This document shows, piece by piece, positions 11,064 through 19,219 of a stretch of 64,000 bases of DNA (position 1 is its first letter; every line of letters begins with the position of its first letter). Where the stretch lies: NCBI GenBank assembly GCA_973895155.1, contig OZ316891.1, positions 11,532,001-11,596,000 of the forward strand. The letters run 5' to 3'. The DNA comes from Marsupella aquatica. Lineage: Eukaryota; Marchantiophyta. Under the pieces are notes generated by a model. It was not told the DNA's origin. It saw only the letters and a program-made list of their open reading frames with translations, and did not search any database. The position numbers were made by a program, and so were the translations under genes.

Positions 11064-12487
11064 CGTTATCAGCACGAGACTCACCGAGGCTGAGCAAGGA
11101 GGCTAAGATTTTTTTTCGAGGACCCAACGGAGCGCAAGAAATTAAGAAAAGCAAGAATTGAGACTCATAAGGAAACAGATCGATAAGGCTTAAAGGAAAG
11201 GATAGGGGAGAAAAATGCCCGATGACGAATGAAGGAAACAGACCCGAAAAGTGATAAGAGGAGCGCGAGAGGTTGAGAAGCAGAGAACCAAGGGCAGAGA
11301 AACAAAAACAACATTCATAAGGATATGCCAAAAGATAACAACGGAGCACCGAGCGCAGAAAATTGAATTGCAATGGTGAATGGGATTGTATAAGATTAAC
11401 GATCAGACTGAGCGGAGTGAATCGAGAAGAACCAATAGAAAACAAAAAGAGTAGGCAGGATTGAATGAGAACGATTAGTAGCAAGGCGAATCCAGGAATC
11501 ATGAGGAAATAAGAATTGAGAGACTAGGATCGAAGATCTGTAAGAGCCGAAAAAGGAAAAGACAGGCAGCACCGAAATTTCAAAGAAATGCCACAGGGAC
11601 ATTGAGACTTGAACTCGTAAGGACAATATAGCAGAACAACGAAGAGGCAAAGAAACTTGAGAGGGGCTATGGAGATTCCAAGAAATGGTTGGATTTAAAG
11701 GAAGACGAATTCAGGATAGCGTTGTGACACAGGCGAAGGAAGGCGCAGCCCTACCATTTGATCCTCTGACCATCAAAAAGGCAGTCCCATGGAGCTTGTG
11801 TAGAAATAAGGCGAAGAAAGCGCTCAGGAAAGTCACAGCGAGAATCGGTACCTTGAGAATCTGGAAGAAACTATCGACAAAGAGAAGCAAAGGAGCAACC
11901 GGGGTTGATTGGAGAACCTCAAGAAGACATTGCTTGAGAGAGGATATGAAATCGTGATCGAAGGAGCCCCGGAAGCAAGACGGCACCTCGACAAATCTCG
12001 CAACAAAATTGCAAAAACGTCGAGAAAACCTCGAGAACCGCTTCTAAGTGCAAAACCTCTTTAACTGCAAAATCCGTCAAAGAAATTTCAATTACAAAGG
12101 AAAAGTTGCACTTAACCAAATAAGCACACATAACTGCAAACCCTCCATAACTGCATCCCGTAACAAAGAAAATTAACTTTACAAAGCCGAAAGTGCAATT
12201 AACCAGGGTACGAGTAAAGAATCACCCATAACTGCACAGACTACAAAACTTCATTACTGCACAGTTTAACAAAGGAAAGAGAAAATACAAAGGAAACTTT
12301 GCAGTTAACCAAATACCAAGGAAAACCTAAATCCTAAGTGCAAACCCTAAAATTGAATTTTGGATTTGCATGCTCTCTCCAACCAGCCCCACCTTGCATG
12401 CCGCAGAAATGTGCTTTGTCATTTCCTACTATACCTACTAGTAAATAAGCCTAAAGTATCACTAAAAGGAATCGAGCCATCACCCCA
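11064..12487 (+). other. Long leader of the Copia element, with primer-binding region
   Basis: The 1,424 bases between LTR and gag begin CGTTATCAGCACGAG, the usual place of the primer-binding site; which tRNA primes is not clear. The leader is purine-rich on the plus strand. Two adjacent open stretches in the gag frame (about 11,800-11,905 and 11,909-12,061, separated by one TGA) read like a coiled coil (RYLENLEETIDKEKQ, LENLKKTLLERGYEI). From 12,060 to 12,310 the word TAACTGCA and variants recur every 20-60 bases. A 90-codon frame at 11,685-11,957 is also open but has no recognised motif. Confidence 0.6.
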
Positions 12488-13369
12488 ATGACCAACCTAG
12501 AGAAACTTAACTTTCCAGCCCTAGAAATAGATGGCGGCAACTACCTAGAATGGTCCATGAACCTAAAAGAAAACCTAACCTCGCTAACCCTACTCCCTGC
12601 AATAGGGCTCGCTCAACCCATCCTTGCCGGTGAACCACAACCAGACCCATTAACTAAAGCCAACGAATCAAAAGCCCTAGTATTCCTGAGACGCCACATC
12701 CATAGATTCCTACAGAGACAATACATGCACCTTTTGACTCCTCACGAACTATGGATAGCGCTCCAGACCCGATTCGACCACCAGAAACTGGTTGAATTAC
12801 CTAGAGCCAGGCAAGACTGGCTCAACCTGCGGGTCCAGGACTTTACCTCTATTTCAGCCTACAATAGCAAACTCTTTAGAATAACATCAACCCTCGCACT
12901 ATGTGACGAGCCGGTCACAGACAAGGATCTGCTAGAGAAGACCTTGTCAACATTTCATTCATCGAATGTGTGGCTATCAACTCAGTATCGAAACATGAAG
13001 TTCGGGCAATACTCCGAGCTCATAGCCCACCTCCTAGTCACCGAAAGAAACCAAGAACTCCTATTAGTTAACTCTAGAAAACGTCCTCTGGGCACACTGC
13101 CCTCAAGATCACAGAGTGAAACACATCTTACCGACACCGCTGAACCCTCCACATCAAGGCAGGGCATTAAGCGAAGTAGGAATGGCAACCATAGAAACCA
13201 CCCCAACAGGGGGAGTTTCTTTAACCAACGCCCACAATACAATTTCAGACGGTCCTTTAGTGGACGCGGAGGACGCGGAGGACGTGGAGGACGAGGCAGA
13301 CGCGGAGGACGAGGTGGACGCGGCGATGGAAGAACATATAACAACAACCGCCAAAATGATTGGTCATAA
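12488..13369 (+). CDS. gag: Copia gag (nucleocapsid precursor), cut by a premature stop
   Basis: The 293-codon frame starts MTNLEKLNFPALEIDG with the UBN2-type Gag fold (LEWSMNLKENL, HELWIALQTRFDHQ, LPRARQDWLNLR), followed by a basic RGG-repeat tail at residues about 255-280. It assembles the virus-like particle and binds the element's RNA. The TAA at 13,367-13,369 falls before the zinc knuckle, and the same frame continues open beyond it (13,370 onward), so the stop looks like a point mutation rather than a normal gag end. The start was chosen as the first ATG with Gag-like sequence. Confidence 0.92.
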   Translation: MTNLEKLNFPALEIDGGNYLEWSMNLKENLTSLTLLPAIGLAQPILAGEPQPDPLTKANESKALVFLRRHIHRFLQRQYMHLLTPHELWIALQTRFDHQKLVELPRARQDWLNLRVQDFTSISAYNSKLFRITSTLALCDEPVTDKDLLEKTLSTFHSSNVWLSTQYRNMKFGQYSELIAHLLVTERNQELLLVNSRKRPLGTLPSRSQSETHLTDTAEPSTSRQGIKRSRNGNHRNHPNRGSFFNQRPQYNFRRSFSGRGGRGGRGGRGRRGGRGGRGDGRTYNNNRQNDWS

Positions 13370-13969
13370 TCCCAACCACAACGGGAACGCCCAAAATGCC
13401 ATGCATGTGGCATGACCAACCACCTAGCCAGAAACTGTAGAATCCCACAACACCTTAAAGAGTTATATCAACGATCCCTCAGGGATGGACAAACCTCTAG
13501 GGCACCACCCTGTGAAACCCACGGGGCGTTTATGGGGTCCAGCGACCCATTCCAAGACTTTTCAGATCTACCTGCCCAACCCGAAGCACACTTAGTGGCA
13601 AGTAGTTCCACAATGCCAGATCTAAATAGCCCCAGCACATGTATTATAGATAGTGCAACCACGCACACTATCCTCCGGGATCGACACCTTTTTCACAAGA
13701 TCACACCCTCACGTCGATCCCTAACCACTATTAATGGCCCTAGCCAAATAGAAGAGGGCTTTGGCCCAGCTTCCATTAGACTCCCGCAGGGTACAGCTAT
13801 ACACATAGAATCTGCTATTTTTGCCCCGAACGCAACGCGTAATCTCCTCAGTTTTAGAGATATACGAGCAAACGGACTACATGTCCAGACGGGCGATACC
13901 AGAGATCAGGAAGTGATACACTTGGTTGAAAATACCCCTACGGGGAATATCATTAAAGAAACCCTTTAA
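13370..13969 (+). CDS. Copia gag zinc knuckle and aspartic protease segment
   Basis: This continues the gag frame after the TAA stop. It carries the CCHC knuckle CHACGMTNHLARNC (about 13,397-13,438) and then the protease active-site block CIIDSATTHTILRD, in which DSA matches the D-S/T-G/A motif of retroviral-type proteases. RNLLSFRDI is the usual Copia text after the protease. The frame ends at TAA 13,967-13,969, beyond which homology moves to another frame. The first ATG inside is at 13,412, but the natural product would be a fusion with gag. Confidence 0.88.
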   Translation, partial: SQPQRERPKCHACGMTNHLARNCRIPQHLKELYQRSLRDGQTSRAPPCETHGAFMGSSDPFQDFSDLPAQPEAHLVASSSTMPDLNSPSTCIIDSATTHTILRDRHLFHKITPSRRSLTTINGPSQIEEGFGPASIRLPQGTAIHIESAIFAPNATRNLLSFRDIRANGLHVQTGDTRDQEVIHLVENTPTGNIIKETL

Positions 13970-16900
13970 TTTCTCGTACCCCTACGGGTTTTATGTAACT
14001 CATATTGAATGCTTGCATAACAATGCCAACACAAGTGAATTGCCCGCGCTTTGGCATGCACGCCTTGGCCACCCCGGCCAATCAATGCTAAGCAAAATAC
14101 TTAAGAATTCAAGTGTCATTCCAATCAATACACGCCACATTCCAGCTAGCACCCCATGCACTGCATGCTCACGCGGCAAATTAATAACAAGGCCCACGGC
14201 ATCAAAATTGCCAACCAAAATACCCAAATTCTTGGAAATAATGCACGCCGATGTTTGCGGGCCGATCAACCCACCGAGCGGACCCTTCCGCTACTTCATG
14301 GTATTAATCGACGCATCAACTAAATGGTCAAATGTGACATTGCTTTCAACGAGAAACATGGTTATGCCTCGTATCTTGGCGCAAATCCTGCGCGTGAAAG
14401 CACAATTCCCAGACCACCCCATTAAGACACTAAGGGTGGACAATGCAGGGGAATTCACATCCAAAACATTTGATGACTTCTGCACATCACTTGGCATTGA
14501 CGTACAATATCCTGTACCTCACGTGCATTTTCAGAACGGACTAGCTGAAGCGGTCATTAAACGCCTTCAGTTAATTGCATGCCCACTATTAATGCAGTCG
14601 AAACTCCCTGTCTCAGTATGGGGACACGCCATATTACAGGCTAATGCATTAATCCAATACCGCCTATCGGCCTTTAATACCTATAGCCCATACCAAATTG
14701 CTAATGGTATTAAACCTGACCTATCACATCTTCGTTCATTTGGATGTCAAGTAATGGTCCCCATTACTCCACCCAAACGAACTAAGATGGGACCCCAACG
14801 ACAGTCAGGGATATACATCGGATTTGACTCACCGTCCATAATCCGATATATAGAGCCTACAACTGGCGATGTTTTTAAAGCTAGATTCCTAGATTGCCAT
14901 TTTGATGAGCATATTTACCCATCATTAATAACCCCCGAACACCCACAACCACCTTTGGAGTGGGAAAGACACTCGCCATTTTGGCAAGACCTTAGAACGA
15001 ATCAAGGGGAGAAAGAAGTTCAAAGAATTCTGCAACTCCACAAGATTGTGGAAGAACTTCCTGACGCTTTCATTGACACATCACAAATTACCCGCTCACA
15101 TATTCCAGTTGCGAGAGCATCTGCTTGCATCGAATTATCAAGTGAGCCAGCAAGTACATCCCAACCTCGTGCAAAACGAGGTAGACCCTTGGGATCAAAA
15201 GATAAACAACCACGAAGGCGTGGTTCATCTATACCACCTTCACCTGATGTCAATCATACCGAATCTACATCCCATGAAGAGATCTCTATCCACTACGCAG
15301 ACACAGGTGCGATGTGGGATAGAAATACTACTTCAATAGATGATGCTTTTGCATTAATGGTGGCAACACATATCACAGACGAAACACCAGAACCAATATC
15401 CATCTTAGAATGCCAAAACAGACCAGATTGGCCTGAATGGCAAAAAGCTATAAACGGAGAATTAGATTCCCTACTAAGCAGACACACTTTTGGCCCAGTC
15501 AAGCCAACATCGCAAGACGTACACCTCATTGGCTACAAGTGGACATTTGTCCGCAAAAGAAATGATAAAGGCCAAGTTATACGCTACAAAGCACGTCTGG
15601 TAGGGAAAGGATTTACCCAACAACCGGGAATTCATTACGATGAAACTTACTCACCGGTTATGGATAGCACAACATTCCGATACCTTATCGGATTTGCCAT
15701 TTTCCATAAACTACAAATGCGACAACTGGATGTTGCAACCGCATATCTATATGGAACTTTAGACACTTGTCTATACATGCAATCACCTCCCGAGTTGGAG
15801 CAACGACGCCGAGCCTTAGCTCAAGGCGCTAAATCGCATATCCCATATTTATATAAGATTATCACACAATTATCTCAAGTTACACCTCATGTGTCATCTA
15901 CACATGTAACTCATAATAATGACACCGCTGTGTCAACCGTACGAAATACTCGCCGTGGACTAGCTATCCGCGTGTTGAAGACATTATATGGCCTGAAACA
16001 AAGTGGCAGAGTATGGTATCAAAGATTTACTGATGAAATGATTGCCATGGGTTTTTCCCATGATGCCATTACACCATGTTTATTTATTAAACATGTGGAT
16101 GATGAATATGTCATCGTTTCTATTTATGTTGATGACTTAAATATATTTGGGACACCCCAACTTACAGAAGATACTATTACCAGTCTTAAATCCACATTTG
16201 AGATGAAAGACCTTGGACATACAAACTTTTGCTTAGGCTTACAACTAGAGATCCTACCCACTGGCATGATGCTCCATCAGACCACACAAACCAAAAAGAT
16301 CCTAAAACAGTTCAATATGAACCTAGCACACCCATTGACGTCACCAATGGTTGTACGTTCATTAGAAAATAATACTGATGTTTTTCGCAAGCGCGAAGAA
16401 CATGAACCACTATTAGGACCAGAAACACCATACCTTTCCGCAATAGGAGCATTAATGTATCTAGCAAATCAGACACGACCAGACATTGCATTTGCAGTTA
16501 ACTTACTAGCCAGACATACTGCAACTCCCACAGCCAGACACTGGAATGGAGTTAAGCACATATTTAAATATCTACGTGGAACCACCGATACCGGGTTATT
16601 TTACTCATTCGGTGCAAACCACGAGCTAATAGGATACGCGGATGCCGGATACCTCTCCGACACTGATACCGCAAAATCCCAAACCGGATATGTTTTTACC
16701 ATAGGGGGTACCGCTTTCTCTTGGAAAAGCGTGAAACAAACCCTAATAGCAACCTCATCGAATCACTCAGAAATCTTAGCTCTACATGAGGCTAGTCGTG
16801 AAGCCGTTTGGTTACGATCCTTTATAAACCACATCAACACCAAATGCGACCTACCACCACTAACGAAGCCTACTAACATTTTTGAGGATAACGCAACATG

Positions 16901-17150
16901 TATACAGCAGATCACGAAAGGATTCATCAAAGGCGATCGCGTGAAGCACATAGCTCCAAAATTTTTCTACACTCACGAGTTACATGGAAAAGAGATCAAC
17001 ATTTTGCAGATTTCAAGTGCAGACAACTGTGCGGATCTCTTCACCAAATCATTATCACCATCAGTCCATCACCGACACTACCAGGCGATTGGACTACGGA
17101 GCGTGCGACACATGATGACCGTGGAGGCTGCTGCTCCACATGATACTTGA
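13926..17150 (+). CDS. pol: Copia pol: integrase, reverse transcriptase, RNase H
   Basis: The frame has 1,074 open codons. Residues 43-83 hold the pre-integrase zinc site (HARLGH...CTAC). The integrase core has D109 (HADVCGP), D172 (RVDNAGEF) and E208 (NGLAEA). Reverse transcriptase spans about 530-780 with D602 (LDVATAY) and YVDD at 734-737. RNase H runs from about 900 with D906 (GYADAGY), E949 (NHSEI) and D988 (FEDNA). All catalytic residues seen are present. Between CLYMQSPPEL (615-624) and LKTLYGLKQSGR (684-695) there are about 60 residues, roughly 40 more than in most Copia elements. The 5' end overlaps the previous frame, and the ATG at 13,926 is only the first in-frame one, not a proven start. 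Confidence 0.96.
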   Translation: MKIPLRGISLKKPFNFSYPYGFYVTHIECLHNNANTSELPALWHARLGHPGQSMLSKILKNSSVIPINTRHIPASTPCTACSRGKLITRPTASKLPTKIPKFLEIMHADVCGPINPPSGPFRYFMVLIDASTKWSNVTLLSTRNMVMPRILAQILRVKAQFPDHPIKTLRVDNAGEFTSKTFDDFCTSLGIDVQYPVPHVHFQNGLAEAVIKRLQLIACPLLMQSKLPVSVWGHAILQANALIQYRLSAFNTYSPYQIANGIKPDLSHLRSFGCQVMVPITPPKRTKMGPQRQSGIYIGFDSPSIIRYIEPTTGDVFKARFLDCHFDEHIYPSLITPEHPQPPLEWERHSPFWQDLRTNQGEKEVQRILQLHKIVEELPDAFIDTSQITRSHIPVARASACIELSSEPASTSQPRAKRGRPLGSKDKQPRRRGSSIPPSPDVNHTESTSHEEISIHYADTGAMWDRNTTSIDDAFALMVATHITDETPEPISILECQNRPDWPEWQKAINGELDSLLSRHTFGPVKPTSQDVHLIGYKWTFVRKRNDKGQVIRYKARLVGKGFTQQPGIHYDETYSPVMDSTTFRYLIGFAIFHKLQMRQLDVATAYLYGTLDTCLYMQSPPELEQRRRALAQGAKSHIPYLYKIITQLSQVTPHVSSTHVTHNNDTAVSTVRNTRRGLAIRVLKTLYGLKQSGRVWYQRFTDEMIAMGFSHDAITPCLFIKHVDDEYVIVSIYVDDLNIFGTPQLTEDTITSLKSTFEMKDLGHTNFCLGLQLEILPTGMMLHQTTQTKKILKQFNMNLAHPLTSPMVVRSLENNTDVFRKREEHEPLLGPETPYLSAIGALMYLANQTRPDIAFAVNLLARHTATPTARHWNGVKHIFKYLRGTTDTGLFYSFGANHELIGYADAGYLSDTDTAKSQTGYVFTIGGTAFSWKSVKQTLIATSSNHSEILALHEASREAVWLRSFINHINTKCDLPPLTKPTNIFEDNATCIQQITKGFIKGDRVKHIAPKFFYTHELHGKEINILQISSADNCADLFTKSLSPSVHHRHYQAIGLRSVRHMMTVEAAAPHDT

Positions 17151-17484
17151 TGATGTTGACGACATGATGCTGATGATATGCTGCTGACGACCTACTGATG
17201 AGACAAATGTTAAAAGCTAGATTTACTATAGCATCTAACTTTACTTAACATTGATATTTATTACGACGAGGATTGTTAGACTGCACTCTTTTTCCTTTAG
17301 CACTCATATTTTTCTCTACTACACTGGTAGAGTTTTTACTAAGCTAGAGTTGATAAAGGTTTTTTAACGAGGCAGTCCTCCTCGCTTGTACACCTATCAT
17401 ATACACTCCATAAACATAATCAACAAAGACTAGACTCATAGGATTAGTTGTCTACATAGCTACCACTATTTAGCCAAGGGGGAG
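17151..17484 (+). other. Copia 3' untranslated region with polypurine tract
   Basis: After the pol stop there is a short (TGATGMTGA)-like run at about 17,150-17,205, then AT-rich sequence. The polypurine tract AAGGGGGAG lies immediately before the 3' LTR (17,476-17,484) and would prime plus-strand DNA. No envelope-like frame is present. Confidence 0.85.
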
Positions 17485-17617
17485 TGTTATAATCCCCACG
17501 TCTAGTCACCGTTTACCCTGGTTAAGTCACCCTAACCAGGGGTGTACATCATACATACACCTATATATAAAACCTCCCGGACTAGAAGATCTGTTGGAGA
17601 CTCATTACCTCACGACA
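17485..17617 (+). repeat. 3' LTR of the Copia element
   Basis: The 133 bases match the 5' LTR except for one G/C and one T/C difference. It is followed directly by the target duplication ATCTT at 17,618-17,622. Confidence 0.97.
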
Positions 17618-17622
17618 ATCTT

Positions 17623-18164
17623 ATATTTGTGCAATGAGGGATTTATGATATTGTTTACATAATGGCATCCTTTACACAACATCTTCTGCGGAGTGTCATC
17701 CCTCATGCATCGACATTGTCTTTCCTTGACAATTTTCTTAAATAATTGGGCGACACAACATCTGTTTTTCTTAATGACATCTTAGATGACACAACATCTT
17801 TTTTCTTAATAATATCTTGGGCGACACAACAACATTTTTTCTTAACAACATCTCGGGGGACACGGCATCTTTTCTGCAACGCACGGGTATTTTCTTCACG
17901 GTGTCTTTTGTTCTCAATGACTTCTTGGCCGACACGACATATTTTGTTCTCACCAACATCATGGCCGACATGACATCTTTTGTTGTCACTAACATCTTGG
18001 CCGACATGACATCTTTTGTTCTCAACGATATCTTGGGCGACACGACCTCTTGGCCGATATGATATCTTTCTTCTCAACAACCTCTTGGCCGCATGACCTC
18101 TTTTGTTCTCAACGACATCTTGGCTGTCACTACATATTTTGTGCAACGCACTAGTATTGAGCTA
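17623..18164. repeat. 36-bp degenerate minisatellite with Helitron-type tail
   Basis: About a dozen degenerate units of roughly 36 bases contain GACATCTTGGCCGACA and ATCTTTTGTTCTCAA. Translated on the minus strand they give a 12-residue repeat (RCHVGQDVSDNK, RCHVGHDVGENK), which explains an apparent minus-strand frame at 17,703-18,146. TCTGCAACGCACGGGTATT lies at 17,873-17,891, and TGTGCAACGCACTAGT followed by ATTGAGCTA at 18,140-18,164. These match the hairpin-plus-CTAG style of Helitron 3' ends. The block is the right half of the repeat split by the Copia element. Confidence 0.7.
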
Positions 18165-19219
18165 CTGTCTTCCCCCGAACACAGCGCCCGGGCGTTGTGT
18201 TCGAATATGGTCAAAACAGGGACTTTAGGCAAAAAAGATGTTTTCACTCAAACACAGCGCCATATTAACACAGCGCCCGGGCGCTGTGTTTGAAATTGAC
18301 TTTGTGTTCGAAAATGCACAAGTGACTATAGGAGAAAGGTAACTGGGTTGCAACTACAATACGTTACTTAAAATCGTCCGACTCATCCGCACTTTCAACT
18401 TACGAAATCCATCGTCCTTTGAGAAATGTAAGCTAATTTCATTTGAAATACTTCATTCTCGGAGAAGTGTGTGCTCTTTCCAAAATGTTAAGCAGCAATC
18501 CGGAAGTATCAATATATTCTTCTGCTTGTGAACTTTCAACGGACTTTCACATCAACCTCTGAGTGACGCCACGGCGTCTTGTCAAAGAAACCCATAGTGC
18601 CTATGTGCATAATTAGGTCTGATGACTCACTTTCTCTATTTTCAATTTTCCATTGCCCTCGAGATCAAGGCACTCCAATAGAAACAAAGTAGTCTCACGA
18701 ACATTCCAGGCTGCATGAAAAAAGATTAAATAATAGAAACGAGCAAATTGGCCACAGTAAACCAAACAACTGTGAAAAGTGGACGAATATGTTTTACTAA
18801 ATGATAATAGTACACTTGGTACGTATGGTTTGTCAGGTTTTGTTTTCTATTGAAATTTGATTTCTCCCCTTGTGTAATTTCAGTGGTTCAATTATTTAGC
18901 TACACATCCTTTGACCTGAGCAAATATTGTTGGGAAGTCAGAAAACCTAAACTTGAACACACTCCTCTCTAATACACATAACTTCTATGTCCATCATTCC
19001 TACTTACACCCTACATGCATCTCAGAGCCAAAATTCAAGCACATTACCTTAAATTTGAACACAATGCCACAATTCGAACACAACACCACAAGTCCAAAAA
19101 ATGAAAATATTGACTTCAAACTCAAACACAACGCCCTGGGCGCTATATTCGAATAGAGCGCCCCTTGGCTCACTATTCGAATATAGTGCCCGGGCCTTGT
19201 GTTAGGGGGAAGACGGTAG
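18162..19219. mobile_element. Non-autonomous TIR element rich in GC palindromes
   Basis: The left arm (18,162-18,205) and the reverse complement of the right arm (19,176-19,219) match at 36 of 44 positions; both begin CTAC(T/C)GTCTTCCCCC and end TTCGAA or TATTCGAA. Each arm contains GCCCGGGC. A 28-base near-palindrome (one mismatch) lies at 18,176-18,203, a perfect 24-base palindrome centred on CCCGGG at 18,267-18,290, and a 26-base near-palindrome at about 19,137-19,162. The interior has no coding frame; 18,950-19,140 repeats (G)AACACAAYGCCAC words. The layout of terminal repeats plus subterminal repeats suggests a DNA transposon derivative. No target duplication was found. Confidence 0.65.

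Larger units (their letters stand above)
10931..17617 (+). mobile_element. Ty1/Copia LTR retrotransposon, nearly complete
   Basis: The element is 6,687 bases. It is bounded by two 133-base LTRs (10,931-11,063 and 17,485-17,617) that start TGTTATAATCC and end CACGACA, and is flanked by the direct repeat ATCTT (10,926-10,930 and 17,618-17,622). The LTRs differ at 2 of 133 positions, so insertion is fairly recent. Internal order is leader, gag, protease, integrase, reverse transcriptase, RNase H, which is the Copia order. The coding frame is broken by one in-frame TAA in gag (13,367-13,369) and one frame change between about 13,926 and 13,967; the pol frame after that is open for 1,074 codons. 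It reads in the same direction as the host genes and interrupts an older repeat. Confidence 0.97.

Noticed and set aside
11056-11502. 148-codon minus-strand frame inside the Copia leader
   Set aside because: It is antisense to a purine-rich leader whose complement lacks stops by composition, and shows no domain.
12982-13448. Minus and alternative-plus frames opposite gag
   Set aside because: They are shadows of the RGG-coding repeat in gag.
17703-18146. 147-codon minus-strand frame with a 12-residue repeat
   Set aside because: The repeat comes from the 36-bp minisatellite; 36 is a multiple of three, so any frame stays open.
17623-18164. CRISPR-like array of regularly spaced units
   Set aside because: Units are degenerate, no unique spacers, and the context is a plant nuclear repeat.
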